Of a DNA stretch of 24,160 nucleotides, positions 11,001 through 19,640 are shown one piece after another (position 1 is the first letter of the stretch; each line of letters opens with the position of its first letter). The stretch is from the NCBI RefSeq assembly GCF_000003605.2, contig NW_003124916.1, positions 71,920 to 96,079 on the forward strand. The letters are read 5' to 3'. Source of the stretch: Saccoglossus kowalevskii. Lineage: Eukaryota > Hemichordata > Enteropneusta > Harrimaniidae. A program made the position numbers and the translations under genes. Under the pieces are notes generated by a model. It saw only the letters and a list, made by a program, of their open reading frames with translations, made no database searches and had not been told where the DNA came from.

Positions 11001-11252
11001 AAGTCACATTTTCCAACTAAAGTAAACAGAATCTACATCCACCCTATACGTCAGCTTAAGTGTCAGGAGTATGTGTTCAATAATTGTAGCTAACCATTGA
11101 GCTAAGTTAAGCCATAGAAATAAAACTATGCCCGTGGCCTATGGTGTAACACACTACTTGTACATGTCACTGTATTTCCAATTTAAGTAAAAAATATTGT
11201 TACCTGACACGAGCCCCAAACACATACACAACGCTGCCACCAAAATCATCAT
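4883..11252 (-). CDS. Gene D: EGF x3 (plus degenerate EGF) - LU domain - GPI-type tail protein, 276 aa
   Basis: Eight coding exons join in frame (831 nt): 11252-11204, 10004-9873, 9586-9473, 7917-7801, 7452-7351, 6349-6258, 6031-5947 and 5022-4883. All junctions are GT-AG. Exons 2-5 are phase 1-1 and therefore symmetric, as is usual for shuffled EGF modules. The product has a signal peptide (1-16), EGF modules with six cysteines at about 26-58, 63-96 and 102-135, a degenerate EGF-like module at about 142-163, an LU domain at about 174-245 ending CCYDDYCN, and a hydrophobic C-terminus (256-276) with no charged residue after it, typical of a GPI signal. One N-glycosylation sequon (NVT) lies in exon 5. 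The product should be an extracellular, GPI-anchored surface protein; its ligand is unknown. Splice sites were chosen by eye, so alternative or additional exons in the long introns cannot be excluded. Confidence 0.85.
5258..5597. mobile_element. Foldback/MITE-like element in intron 7 of gene D, about 340 bp
   Basis: The termini 5262-5279 (GCAATCCTCGGGGGCGGA) and 5577-5593 are inverted copies of each other with one base of length difference. The interior is much more GC-rich than its surroundings. It contains a further hairpin at 5293-5364 (arms CGTTCCAC/GTGGAACG, with inner GCGCGCAC-type arms) and paired GGTGAAAAT/TTTTCACCG motifs. Open frames crossing it have no recognised domain. The exact ends and target duplication are unclear. 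Confidence 0.65.
5947..6031 (-). CDS. Gene D exon 7: LU domain, part 2
   Basis: This 85-nt exon (phase 0 to 1) is exactly as long as the corresponding exon in genes A, B and C. It encodes MWVERGC, NDEC and NGC, matching WIKRHGC, SENC and EGC in A. The acceptor is atttcag and the donor CACG|gtacgt. Confidence 0.85.
6258..6349 (-). CDS. Gene D exon 6: LU (Ly6/uPAR) domain, part 1
   Basis: This exon runs from phase 1 to phase 0, with acceptor tttctag and donor ATG|gtgagt. It begins TCVQCEG, the classic CxxC start of an LU domain, and carries three further cysteines (DEC, MMC, EGC). The phase pattern 1-0-1 across the LU exons is identical to that of genes A and B. Confidence 0.85.
7067..7200 (+). 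mobile_element. MITE-like repeat copy 1, in intron 5 of gene D
   Basis: A GC-rich 134-bp unit is bounded by CGTCATCAGCGCATGCG and its inverted counterpart ending in GCGTGCGCAGATGACG. A second copy lies in opposite orientation at 19,772-19,917, with about 80-85% identity by eye. The two share gtttacaaaca, cttgggactcaattcccgcgcg and both ends. It is non-coding. Confidence 0.85.
7351..7452 (-). CDS. Gene D exon 5: degenerate EGF-like linker module
   Basis: This phase 1-1 exon of 34 codons has acceptor atcttag and donor CACA|gtaagt. It keeps six cysteines in EGF order, but the final loop is only four residues (C-x2-C-x5-C-x4-C-x-C-x4-C, ending ECQGWDC) where EGF normally has about eight. It may be a shortened EGF module or a separate disulfide-rich stalk before the LU domain. 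It contains the sequon NVT. Confidence 0.75.
7801..7917 (-). CDS. Gene D exon 4: EGF module 3
   Basis: This phase 1-1 exon of 39 codons has acceptor tttag and donor AAAAG|gtacgt. Cysteines are spaced C-x6-C-x5-C-x8-C-x-C-x8-C. NGGYC and CPDGYTGVKC are hallmark EGF motifs. Confidence 0.92.
8136..8159. repeat. Perfect 24-bp palindrome
   Basis: GAAGGTACTAAC is followed directly by its reverse complement, with no loop. It lies in the long intron 3 of gene D. It could be the centre of a decayed inverted-repeat element or chance; no function is evident. Confidence 0.9.
8384..8798. repeat. Two direct repeats of about 145-165 bp in intron 3 of gene D
   Basis: Copies at 8384-8548 and 8658-8798 share gctgagtagaatgag, gagatacatttg(a/g)cgcgaa, ctaactggagtgaaggtg and ctgcctgccaagtttga. 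The spacer between them has an inverted pair (cgccagaaa and ttctggcg). It is probably a duplicated fragment of a dispersed repeat. Confidence 0.8.
8933..9014. repeat. AT-rich short direct repeats beside the foldback
   Basis: ttgcgttttaatt...agtttaattaaa occurs at 8933-8960 and again at 8987-9014. The first copy contains the palindrome GAGTTTAATTAAACTC. It lies directly next to the foldback at 9051-9151. Confidence 0.7.
9051..9151. mobile_element. 101-bp foldback element
   Basis: Arms at 9051-9089 and 9113-9151 are 39 bases each and pair with four mismatches around a 23-base AT-rich loop. A transcript of either strand would form a long hairpin. No coding sequence is present. The element lies in intron 3 of gene D. 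Confidence 0.85.
9473..9586 (-). CDS. Gene D exon 3: EGF module 2
   Basis: This phase 1-1 exon of 38 codons has acceptor ctctag and donor ACTC|gtaagt. Cysteines are spaced C-x5-C-x5-C-x9-C-x-C-x8-C. It carries SNNGNC and CNCNAEYAGFYC, so it is a standard EGF fold. It has no clear calcium-binding signature. Confidence 0.92.
9873..10004 (-). CDS. Gene D exon 2: EGF module 1
   Basis: This phase 1-1 exon of 44 codons starts after the acceptor atttag and ends at ATGC|gtaagt. Cysteines are spaced C-x3-C-x5-C-x10-C-x-C-x8-C, with the typical NGG turn and a GYTGRFC ending. A short proline-rich linker (GRPEPP) precedes the module. Confidence 0.92.
11204..11252 (-). CDS. Gene D exon 1: signal peptide
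   Basis: This exon encodes MMILVAALCMCLGLVS and one base of Gly17, with donor GTCAG|gtaac. An in-frame TAA lies a short distance upstream, which supports the double Met as start. It is nearly identical to gene E's exon. Intron 1 is about 1.2 kb. Confidence 0.85.
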
Positions 11253-11345
11253 CTTGAGAATCGTCTGAATGTGGTGTTTCGTAGTTCTTCTCGTGACTTA
11301 CTGGAGATGTACGTATTTTATTCACACGCACCTTAATTGCATAAA
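11253..11345 (-). promoter_or_regulatory. Probable 5' UTR and promoter of gene D
   Basis: This region is the counterpart of 492-600 at gene E. It is conserved for about 90 bases upstream of the ATG. The TATA-like site of E reads CAATTAAGG here (11331-11340), so the core promoter is weak or displaced. No transcription start can be set from sequence. Confidence 0.3.
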
Positions 11346-11545
11346 TTTGAATAATGATTATACTGTCGCTATTCCTTTGTATGAATGTGAATTCCGAGGT
11401 ACAACAATAAAGTCATCGGCCTTCACGTGATGAAAAGCTATTTCATTATACACACCGTGTATACCACCGAGACAGGAATGACTTACTAGTATACTTAGAC
11501 AAAGGTGAATGGTCGTTTTAGTTTTTTATGGTGGGAAAACATACT

Positions 11546-11719
11546 ACATGAAACTGTTAGTTATTGTATGGTATTGTATGTTAATGCCATTTATAAACTA
11601 CGGCGCCGCGCTGAATACTTTAAAACACACGGTGATACTAGTGTATATAGAAACGAAACTCTATAATCTGCAGTGTCTCGACACTTAATAAAGATACATA
11701 GTTCGAAACTCACTTCATC
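11546..11719. other. Spacer between genes A and D
   Basis: No exon or repeat was recognised in this short spacer. Confidence 0.4.
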
Positions 11720-11831
11720 AACTAAGTGTCATAACCACACCAACGAACACGAATGTGATAATGAATATTGTGACGTCATTTTAATAGATATTACTTACAA
11801 ATTATGATACAATATTGAATAAAATACATCG
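11720..11831. repeat. 3'-flank conserved block, gene A copy
   Basis: This block matches 16,221-16,325 downstream of gene B. Positions 11,764-11,814 are identical to 16,265-16,315 for 51 bases and include a CRE-like TGACGTCA. On the minus strand it contains a donor-like TTTGTAAGT. Confidence 0.9.
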
Positions 11832-11990
11832 TTAATTGCATATTTCACAGTGTTGTATTACACAGTACAATCATGGGATTCGAATCTAAGTCGAATACAG
11901 ATCCCTGTTTTTAATTAAAATAAATCAATAAAGTGATTCAATTATCCTTCGCAAATCAGTAAATATAAAGCGTATATATCGACAGGTGAA

Positions 11991-11996
11991 TTTATT
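11991..11996 (-). terminator. Polyadenylation signal AATAAA of gene A
   Basis: AATAAA lies on the minus strand 25 bases beyond the stop codon of gene A, implying a very short 3' UTR. No equivalent hexamer was seen close to gene B's stop. Confidence 0.45.
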
Positions 11997-12020
11997 TCCA
12001 GAACACAATTTTCGTAAAAT

Positions 12021-14231
12021 CTACAAATAATAACTGAACATGGAAACGAGGCTGATCAAGATGACACTGGGAGTGATGACCTTTGACCCGCCAAAGAGAT
12101 ATTCTTCTCCACCCATACAGTAGTCATACTGACAACATGCGACGCAATTTTCTCCTTCTTTGTCAGCTGTAAAACAGAACACGTTTCATATCGTTAGATT
12201 TCATGCCATCGATAACACACAAATAAATGTTTTATTCAGTAGCATCAAAAATAACAATAAAAAGATTATGCACAAGTAACAGTACGAGTTATGAGTGTTT
12301 TATAAAGTTCCGTACAAATGGCGAAAACCGTAATAATGGGAGACAAAATACTAATATATTTTTTATAATTCAAGATGAATAGCACTACTGTGAATTATTC
12401 GCTGAGCGAAATTGTTGTTCAGTGTAATATTTCCAAAAAAATAGTTCATTGCAGGATTTGGTTAACATGAGAATTTATCTCACAAAGACATGAAATACGA
12501 CTTGATTTTTCGAAAAAAACTGATTATGCATTTAATTTATTTTTTATATAACAAAGATCACGTTGCAAACGTTATTCTTAAAAATGAACATCATGGCCAT
12601 GGACAGTAAATTTTTAGTATGCTTATTAAGACATATTTTGGGTAATTCAGATGAACATATCCGTTCTGTTTGTCCATATAAAACACATTACTTGACTTTT
12701 GACTTTGATTTTTCTGAAAATGCGACTTCCTACAAGCAAATGCGATTTAGGATAGGTAAATGCAGGACAACAATATAAAAATGTGGGAAATATCAATGAA
12801 TCACGTGTTCTGTTAGGCGTGCGTGTAAGGGAGGCCACAACAAAACGATATACCATTGACGTATAAATTGTGACCAATTAAAACACTGAAATCAATCAAC
12901 GAATCACTGGGCTTGTTTCAAGACGTAGTGGCAAGTTTCGTTCTGAGGTACAATGGCGTGTATTAAACACGTAAGCATTGGGTATATATAAATCTATCAG
13001 AAGCAAACGCAACACTTTATATGGAATACGGTCATATGACCCATAGGATACTTACGGCTACAACCTTCCTTCTCCCAGCAGTTTTCAGAACAGCCATGAC
13101 GTTTAATCCACGGGACGCCATCTTTGAACCAAAGCTCGGACTAGAAAGGAAATGCAACAAATCAACAAATTGCTCTATAAATAAACTAAAAAGGAAACAT
13201 TGAGCCACATACAATCTGGATTATAAAGACAGACTCAGACCACTAAAAGATTCTTCCAGTTCGTAGTCTCATAATCCCGGTCAAAGGATTCACTCGAAAA
13301 GATCGGATGAAGCCATCGCGTTATAAACGCGTTAGTTTATTGGTTGTTTATTAGGAGTGGCAGGCATCCCACAAAAGGGAAATCTGTGTCTCTAATTTGT
13401 TCTTATCGTGGTCTAAAAGACAAAGCAGTACACCCACCTTGCAGAATGTCTGGTGAGCCTCACATTCTTCATAATCAAGTTCTGGATGAAGATCCCAGGC
13501 AGTGGTACATGCACTTAGTTCATCGTGGTAGAATCCGTCACATACAATACATCTTAACGTACTCACTGTTGAAAACGTTTACATAAATTAGCAGAGGATG
13601 GTGATGAAACACTCAATATACATGTATACATCATTTTTTTCACTTCGAAAGGTGTTACCACTTAAATACTAACAAACTACAAATAATTATGCACATGCAA
13701 ATGCATAGCGTTCAAGCACTGTGGACATTTGTCAAAAAGACATTTTAGCTTGAGATATTAATCGACAGAATAATTTTAACCTACCGTCTTCACAATTATC
13801 TCCATAGTGATTTGGTGGACATCTACACATCCCGTGAACACACCAGCCTGCATTGCATTCCGAATTATTCATGCAAACGCTTGGTCTTCCATTCATATCC
13901 TCGCGGTCTTCGTCATCTTCCCCACCCTGAGCCTCGGCACACACTGTGTGAATTACCAGCAGATCAGATCATGTATTAGATGAAGTAAGACACTTTGATG
14001 TCAACTAAACATGTAATTCTATTGCAGTTGAGGTTAATTTCAGCAAAAGAACGGCACACGGATCATGCTTTAAGTAACCATTCAAGAAAATGTTTATACA
14101 TGGGGCTTTTAATAATTGAAAATAACCGAAAATAAGTACAATTGCTAATAGACCCTAATAGACACAAATAAGAAGTAAAACTTACCATAGGCTATGCCAA
14201 AGATTACTAATGACAAAATAATATATTTCAT
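12021..14231 (-). CDS. Gene A: EGF - LU domain - GPI-type tail protein, 187 aa
   Basis: Five coding exons join in frame (564 nt): 14231-14186 (signal), 13943-13785 (EGF), 13565-13438 and 13140-13056 (LU), and 12166-12021 (LU end and tail). All junctions are GT-AG; phases are 1, 1, 0, 1. The signal is MKYIILSLVIFGIAY. An acidic linker (EDDEDRED) at 24-31 leads to a compact EGF with cysteines at 39, 45, 50, 55, 57 and 66. The LU domain starts LRCIVCDG (72-79) and closes CCQYDYC (150-156), where the usual final Asn is Met. The tail ITPSVILISLVSMF is hydrophobic to the end. One sequon (NNS) precedes the second EGF cysteine. It is predicted to be GPI-anchored at the cell surface; function is unknown. 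Gene B is its closest paralogue, with the same exon lengths except for a few codons. Confidence 0.88.
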
Positions 14232-14259
14232 ATTTAAATATTGCCTGATTCCCAATAAC
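14186..14259 (-). other. Gene A exon 2 with start codon
   Basis: The acceptor gttttcag is followed by 28 bases of 5' UTR, then ATG at 14231-14229, and the donor TATG|gtaag. The matching exon in gene B is 18,286-18,357. Confidence 0.8.
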
Positions 14260-14393
14260 CTGAAAACAAACAAAAAACACAAAATACGCCGAGTAACTGA
14301 CTGATCGCAGAGACGCGTATCTATCACGTGACTTGTCCTCTTACAACATCATGTGAAACAACGCCCATCGTTCAAGTTTGTAATCGAAACCTT

Positions 14394-14497
14394 GTCACTT
14401 AGTGGTTTGTTTGTTTGCCGTCAGTTTGAAGTTTTCTTCATGAGAACGGTCAACAACGTAGGAATGTCACCAGTAATGGGCGCACACTTGACAAAAT
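14394..14497. promoter_or_regulatory. Intron-1 conserved block, gene A copy
   Basis: This 104-bp block differs from 18,474-18,577 in intron 1 of gene B at only three positions, all transitions (14,430, 14,457 and 14,479). The flanking intron is far more diverged, and the coding exons of A and B are also less similar. It is a candidate enhancer, non-coding RNA or gene-conversion patch. On the plus strand it also keeps an open frame. Confidence 0.6.
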
Positions 14498-14796
14498 CCG
14501 ATCGCAGTCAAACATCGGCAAACTGCGATATTGGTGAACAGTATTTGGTGGTCCATGCGTGATATGAATAAAAAAACACCATAACGTCGAACAAATATAA
14601 ATACATCTTTTAGAATTTGGTAAATTCATGAACGAAGGGAATGTTCACATCGCCCATCAATAATCGAGTTTTAAATTTTTGACGGTTCAGCAATTCACGA
14701 ATTGTAACAAACTTGGTTCTTCAACAGTTCGGAATAGTATCGAAATCAAGTATCCTAACATTTTTTTCGAGAGAATCAACTTTAACCTATACTTAC

Positions 14797-14836
14797 GACT
14801 GGAACTTTTCAGGTGCACTTGCTGCGTAACCTGTAA
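14797..14836 (-). other. Gene A exon 1 (5' UTR only)
   Basis: The donor AGTC|gtaagt at 14,797/14,796 is conserved in gene B (AGTC|gtgagt). The 5' end is inferred as about 30 bases downstream of the TATA box and is approximate. Confidence 0.55.
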
Positions 14837-14862
14837 CTGATTGCTAGGTGACTGCTCAGATG

Positions 14863-14872
14863 CTTTATATAG
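14863..14872 (-). promoter_or_regulatory. TATA box of gene A
   Basis: CTATATAAAG on the minus strand lies 66 bases upstream of the conserved donor. The surrounding 90 bases (actatataaag through gcaagtgcacc) are conserved with gene B. This indicates a sharp, TATA-driven promoter. Confidence 0.75.
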
Positions 14873-14989
14873 TCCGCTCACTTCATCATTGACATTGAGC
14901 TAGGGGTGCTGCCTGTGCCTGGGACAAGGCATTATTTGCAGGACCCCTCTTTTTCATGTAAACCATATGCCTATATAGAATATAGGATT

Positions 14990-16060
14990 ATGTTAATGAA
15001 CGCAAAGGTCACGTTAACGCCGATTTCTGTGGCCAGAAAGTAAAAATGTAAATTGTTTCGTTATTTGTACGTGTTCATAATGTGAACCAGTTACCTACGC
15101 CACCGAATTACGAAAGTAAGGTAACGAATATATTATAAGTTCTGACATCGGATTCAGACTTTATACATCGCCATAAAAAAGGTGGTAAATTATTTTGATG
15201 CTATTAAAGCATTGTCTCTTCGTTATGCGTACACAAAACTTAGACACATGCTGTTACCGTCTTTACGTCTTTCGAGCGAGAGGAAAACACTTAGAGTGAC
15301 ATACTAGTAATTACCTTGGTCACACGCGATTTGGGACGTTTTGTCAACAAATGGCTCAACCATATTTTTTTTCTATTTACCAAAGCATCCTGTTTTTTCG
15401 AATACATATTTGTTATATGACAAGCCCAACGGTTTGAATTGAAGTTTTGTATTTCTATCAAATTGAAAGTGCGGTGTGCAAATTTGATCGAATTTATCAC
15501 TTTTGGCGTTATATTTAACACCGCATGTTGTATGGGAATGCAATAACTGTAGATTTTATTCACATGTTTTTTCACTTGTTGCACAACCAGCAACTGATCG
15601 TTCGGTGACTGTACAGATAATTTTCTTAAAGTAATTGTTTACGGATCATCCATATATGAAATATTGAATTATGTTAATGAACGAATAGTTCGTTTTAACG
15701 CATATTTATAATGAACTTGTTTGGATTCACATAACTTGTTTTCGTTATCGAACGTGAAAATAAACGTGGGTTTTATTTTACACTACTGTAGATAACTGGT
15801 CGACGTCATCGAATTACGAAAATCAGTTGACAAATACATTATTTTGTTATACTCATTTACTGTTCTTTAAGCTTCTACAAATAATCATGGCCACATTTTG
15901 TCAATTTGTTTACGTCCGAAACGAGGATAAAACACCTACAGTTACCCAATTGCTCCGGTCACGCGCGGTTCAAGACGTTTTTGTACGACCTCCTATAAAA
16001 GTTAGCATTTGGCGTTATAGTTCACGCCCTGTAATAACTGATAATGACGTACTTGGGTTT
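14990..16060. repeat. Decayed tandem copies of A/B-type upstream sequence
   Basis: 15,569-15,640 resembles the core promoter of gene A (gcacttgctgc, aactgat, ggtgactg, cagat) but has lost the TATA box. It is followed by ttatgttaatgaacg as at 14,990. The segment at 15,300-15,560 (ggtcac(a/g)cgcg, ggcgttata, aataactg) recurs at 15,955-16,040. The gccaccgaattacgaaa motif at 15,060-15,120 recurs in altered form at 15,780-15,830. No exon is preserved. Confidence 0.6.
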
Positions 16061-16220
16061 TTATACACACGGCTATCGTGACAAAGCCGGAACGATCAGA
16101 ATATGGCTTTATGTGTTATTTGGTCGATTTAGGATCAACACATTTCAAAAGAAACTCCAAGGTAAAAGCATCCCATCATATAATCGGTGTCTTGACATTT
16201 TGCAATTTACCACACCATTG
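16061..16220. other. Spacer with no recognised feature
   Basis: No exon, repeat or RNA gene was recognised between the decayed copies and the 3' flank of gene B. Confidence 0.4.
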
Positions 16221-16325
16221 AACTAAGTTCCATGACCACACTAACAAACACGAAGGTGATAATCAATATTGTGACGTCATTTTAATAGATATTACTTACA
16301 AATTATGATACAATAAAATACATCG
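16221..16325. repeat. 3'-flank conserved block, gene B copy
   Basis: This is the counterpart of 11,720-11,831 beyond gene A, with 51 bases perfectly identical. It lies about 220 bases beyond gene B's stop; the A copy lies about 190 bases beyond A's stop. Confidence 0.9.
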
Positions 16326-16546
16326 TTTCGAGAATTCTGTTTATATACCAGCATTCATTGCTTATCTCACAATGTTGTTTTTTGGAGAACAATCATACGA
16401 TGTCAAATTAAGTCGAATACAGATTTTTGTTTTTAACTAAAATAAATCATGAATGAATAAAAATGATGTTACCCCTCCCAGAACAATTACAACCAAAGCG
16501 TGCATGTAATAATATGCGAACTTTCAAACTAGATATTGCGTATGGT

Positions 16547-18331
16547 CTACAAACAATAACTGAACATGGAAACGAAGCTGATCAAGATGACGCTGGGAGT
16601 GATGACCTGTGACCCGCCAAGAATATATTTCTCTCCACCGACACAGTCGTCATATTGGCAACATGCGACGCAAGAAGCTCCTTCATTTTCAGCTGTAAAA
16701 TACAAAACATTTCGTATGGTTAGATTTTATCTACAGGTCAGTCTGCGCATGCGATTTCCCATAGTAATGTATATAGTCATGGAGACAACAAATCAATGCA
16801 GCTTACATATTTACGTAGCGATTCGCCAAACCATTCTTTAGTGCATTGGGAAGTGCGCTCTGAATGGCTGGATTCTCGGCTAATTAAGATCCGACACCAT
16901 TAATACTTTGCCGATACTTAAAGTTAACTATCACTAATTTTAACTTTTCTTTGACCGAAATCCCGATTTGTCATTTTAATGGAATTTTCACGTACTTTAA
17001 TAATAGCATATTCATAATACAAGTAAATACAATTGGACAACTTGTTAGTTGATTTGTTTTTTCATGATGTTTCGGTTTGCATATCGAATCTATCCCCATA
17101 AATTTGGAATCTAAAATAATATATATACAATATCCCTACAATTTCACCAGAAACGATCGGAAGCAAAGGTGTGAAGAACTTGTCTAACAAACGGTCATAT
17201 CATCAATGGGATACGTACGGCTACAATCCTCTTTCTCCCAGCAGTTTTCAGAACAGCCATGGCGTTTAATCCACGGAATACCGTCTTGGAACCAAACCTC
17301 GGACTGAGAAACAAATATAACAAATTATCAAATGAATAAGTCGTATTCTGCTAGAAATAAATTGAGATGATAATATTTCCCATCTCACAATTTGGATTAT
17401 AAAAATAACGTAATGCACGCACCTTGCAGTATGCCTGGTGATCCTCACATATCTCGGAATCAAGCTCCGGATGGGCCCATCCAGAGACGCAAGGACTTAG
17501 CTCACCGTGCCAGAATCCGTCACATACAATACATCTTAATGGGCTCACTGTGGAATACATATTAGTAGAAGAAGATGATGATACATTTATAGAACGGAAT
17601 TTATTTTTGTTTGATGTACTTATTTTTGTTTCAAGATTTTCTAAGACAAAGTTTTCGAGCACATTGGCCCTTAACGAACTAATGATAAAAAAATGTCTAA
17701 TATATCTAGTCAATGTGTATGTATGACAAGTCCACGGGAATTGTACACAAAAATACGTCATGGATCAAGAAAATCAGAAAAGAACAGCCACGTTTGGTGT
17801 ATTTTTTGAAGAATTTTAGATTTCTGGAACATCGACGGATTATTTTCATCTTGAAATATGAACCAACGAACGTTTTATTTCACACCTACCATCTTCACAA
17901 TGATCTCCATAATGATTTGGTGGACATCTACACATCCCGTGTTCGCACCAGCCTCCATGGCATTCCGGATCACTCATACAAACTACCGGCCTTTCAGCCA
18001 TATCTCCGCGGTCGCCGTCATGTTCGTCGTCACGATCGCCCGGGCCGTTCTGCGCTGTGAATCATTGGGCCAAGCAAAAAAAATCGATGTCAATTTAACG
18101 TATGATCTCATTGGAGCAGGGATTAATTTCAGTAAACAGCGATGTATGAGGCAGGATTTCAGTCGAGAAAAGATGGTTAATTTTGACAGTTCAATTACAA
18201 ATAGCCGTGAGTTTGAGAGTGCGAGTGGTTAAAAAAATTGAAAATGCGGGGTGTTCAACGCTGAAAGGTACACGTAGATGCTTACCAAAGGCGACACCAA
18301 CAACAACTAAGCATAGAATGATAAATTTCAT
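16547..18331 (-). CDS. Gene B: EGF - LU domain - GPI-type tail protein, 188 aa
   Basis: Five coding exons join in frame (567 nt): 18331-18286, 18054-17890, 17547-17423, 17303-17219 and 16692-16547, all GT-AG with phases as in gene A. The signal MKFIILCLVVVGVAFA precedes an acidic linker (DRDDEHDGDRGD). The compact EGF has cysteines at 41, 47, 52, 57, 59 and 68, and GMCRCPPNHYGD is shared with A. The LU domain begins LRCIVCDGFWHG and closes CCQYDDC followed by Val instead of Asn. The tail ITPSVILISFVSMF ends the protein without a cytoplasmic segment. Relative to A, the EGF exon is two codons longer and the first LU exon one codon shorter. It is a predicted GPI-anchored surface protein; the ligand is unknown. 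Confidence 0.88.
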
Positions 18332-18357
18332 GCTGAAAGTGAATCCGATTCCTTTTT
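18286..18357 (-). other. Gene B exon 2 with start codon
   Basis: The acceptor ttttttcag is followed by 26 bases of 5' UTR, ATG at 18331-18329, and the donor TTTG|gtaag. Confidence 0.8.
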
Positions 18358-18473
18358 CTGAAAAAAAATAAAAATAAAAACAAAAGTTCAGTAGTATAAA
18401 CTTAATTGACCAATCACAATGGCACGTTAATATCACGTGACTCGGCAGTCGTTCAATTTGTAATAGGAAATTC

Positions 18474-18577
18474 GTCACTTAGTGGTTTGTTTGTTTGCCG
18501 TCAGTTTGAGGTTTTCTTCATGAGAACGGTCAACAATGTAGGAATGTCACCAGTAATGAGCGCACACTTGACAAAAT
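18474..18577. promoter_or_regulatory. Intron-1 conserved block, gene B copy
   Basis: This is the partner of 14,394-14,497 with three transitions in 104 bases. It sits at nearly the same place, roughly 150-170 bases upstream of the signal exon within intron 1. Confidence 0.6.
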
Positions 18578-18948
18578 TTGACATGCAGCAAGTTTGCTCG
18601 ATTCGAATGGTTCTCAACCGTTCCCAGTCAAACATCGAACTGCGATCGCATATTTAGAGGTCGTTGCATAAGATCTAAAAGAACATGGTAATTTCGGACA
18701 AAATTATAAATACTTAGTGAAACTTAAAAATTTTGGTAAATCTATGGACGATGGAATTGTTAATATCGCCCATCAAGGCACTAGTTGACGGTCCAACAGT
18801 CTATAAACTGCTACAAGCTCGGATCTTTAAGAGTTTTTGAAAATAGATTAATATTGAAATGGCATAAACAAATTTTTTGTTATGGGTAATAAAAATCATG
18901 AAATACCAAAATATTTCGTTTCGTTTCGCATTTTCAAACTATACTCAC

Positions 18949-18988
18949 GACTGAAACGTTTCGGGTGCACTTGCTGCAGTTACCGTGA
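18949..18988 (-). other. Gene B exon 1 (5' UTR only)
   Basis: The donor AGTC|gtgagt at 18,949/18,948 is conserved with gene A. The 5' end is estimated from the TATA position. Confidence 0.55.
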
Positions 18989-19015
18989 ACTGATTGCTAG
19001 GTTACCGCATGGGTA

Positions 19016-19025
19016 CTTTATATAG
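19016..19025 (-). promoter_or_regulatory. TATA box of gene B
   Basis: CTATATAAAG on the minus strand lies 67 bases upstream of the first donor. It is identical in sequence and spacing to the box of gene A. Upstream similarity continues (cattgacattgagctagg). Confidence 0.75.
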
Positions 19026-19079
19026 TCCGTGTTACTTTGTCATTGACATTGAGCTAGGGATGCCTTCTTTCATGTAAAC

Positions 19080-19640
19080 AATATGCATACAAGAAATATT
19101 GCATTATGTCTCCATAAGCCTTTACATCCAAATCATACATTTGTTCACCAAAACATTATATCTAAAAACATACTTCCGTGCAACGTAATTTTTACATAAC
19201 TAATTAAAAAGTTTAAATTTATCACGTTTTGTACCATAACTATGATTACCTAAAGGGTGTGACGAACTTCGTGTGAACTCCCGTGTAAACTTCGCATCAA
19301 ACACACTCAGGTATTTGGTATGTTTTCGATTTTGCTCCCCTTGCTATATTTGCTCACGAGGTGCATTTCCATTCAGAACCTCTTATGCAAACGAGATGCC
19401 AGTAACCCAATCAGGCGTGCACAAATCAATCAAAGAGTCAAGGGTAGGTCGTGATTCTGAGCATACGAAATGACTTGAGGTGAACAATGTGGACACTGAT
19501 GATAACAATGAGCTTTTGCCCCGGTAAAATATAGATTCTACCATTCCACTGTCCTTTTTTGAATGACGGGTTCATAAAGTTCCTGGGTCCCGTTGGGCAA
19601 CGAAAGAAATCATTTCAAAATTCTTCATGTCGAATTGTTT
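19080..19640. other. Intergenic, nothing recognised
   Basis: No cysteine-rich exon or clear repeat was recognised upstream of gene B beyond its promoter similarity. Confidence 0.4.

Larger units (their letters stand above)
10800..11545. repeat. Right copy of the duplicated 5' region shared by genes D and E
   Basis: Parts of intron 1, the signal exon and the upstream flank of D match positions 1-870 around E in the same order. The upstream flank is less conserved than the exon. Confidence 0.7.

Noticed and set aside
15291-15593. 100-codon minus-strand frame upstream of gene A
   Set aside because: It lies in decayed duplicated upstream sequence; the related segment near 15,955-16,040 does not preserve the frame and no domain is visible.
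17713-18232. Plus-strand frames of 115 and 124 codons
   Set aside because: They are antisense shadows of the EGF exon of gene B and its introns.
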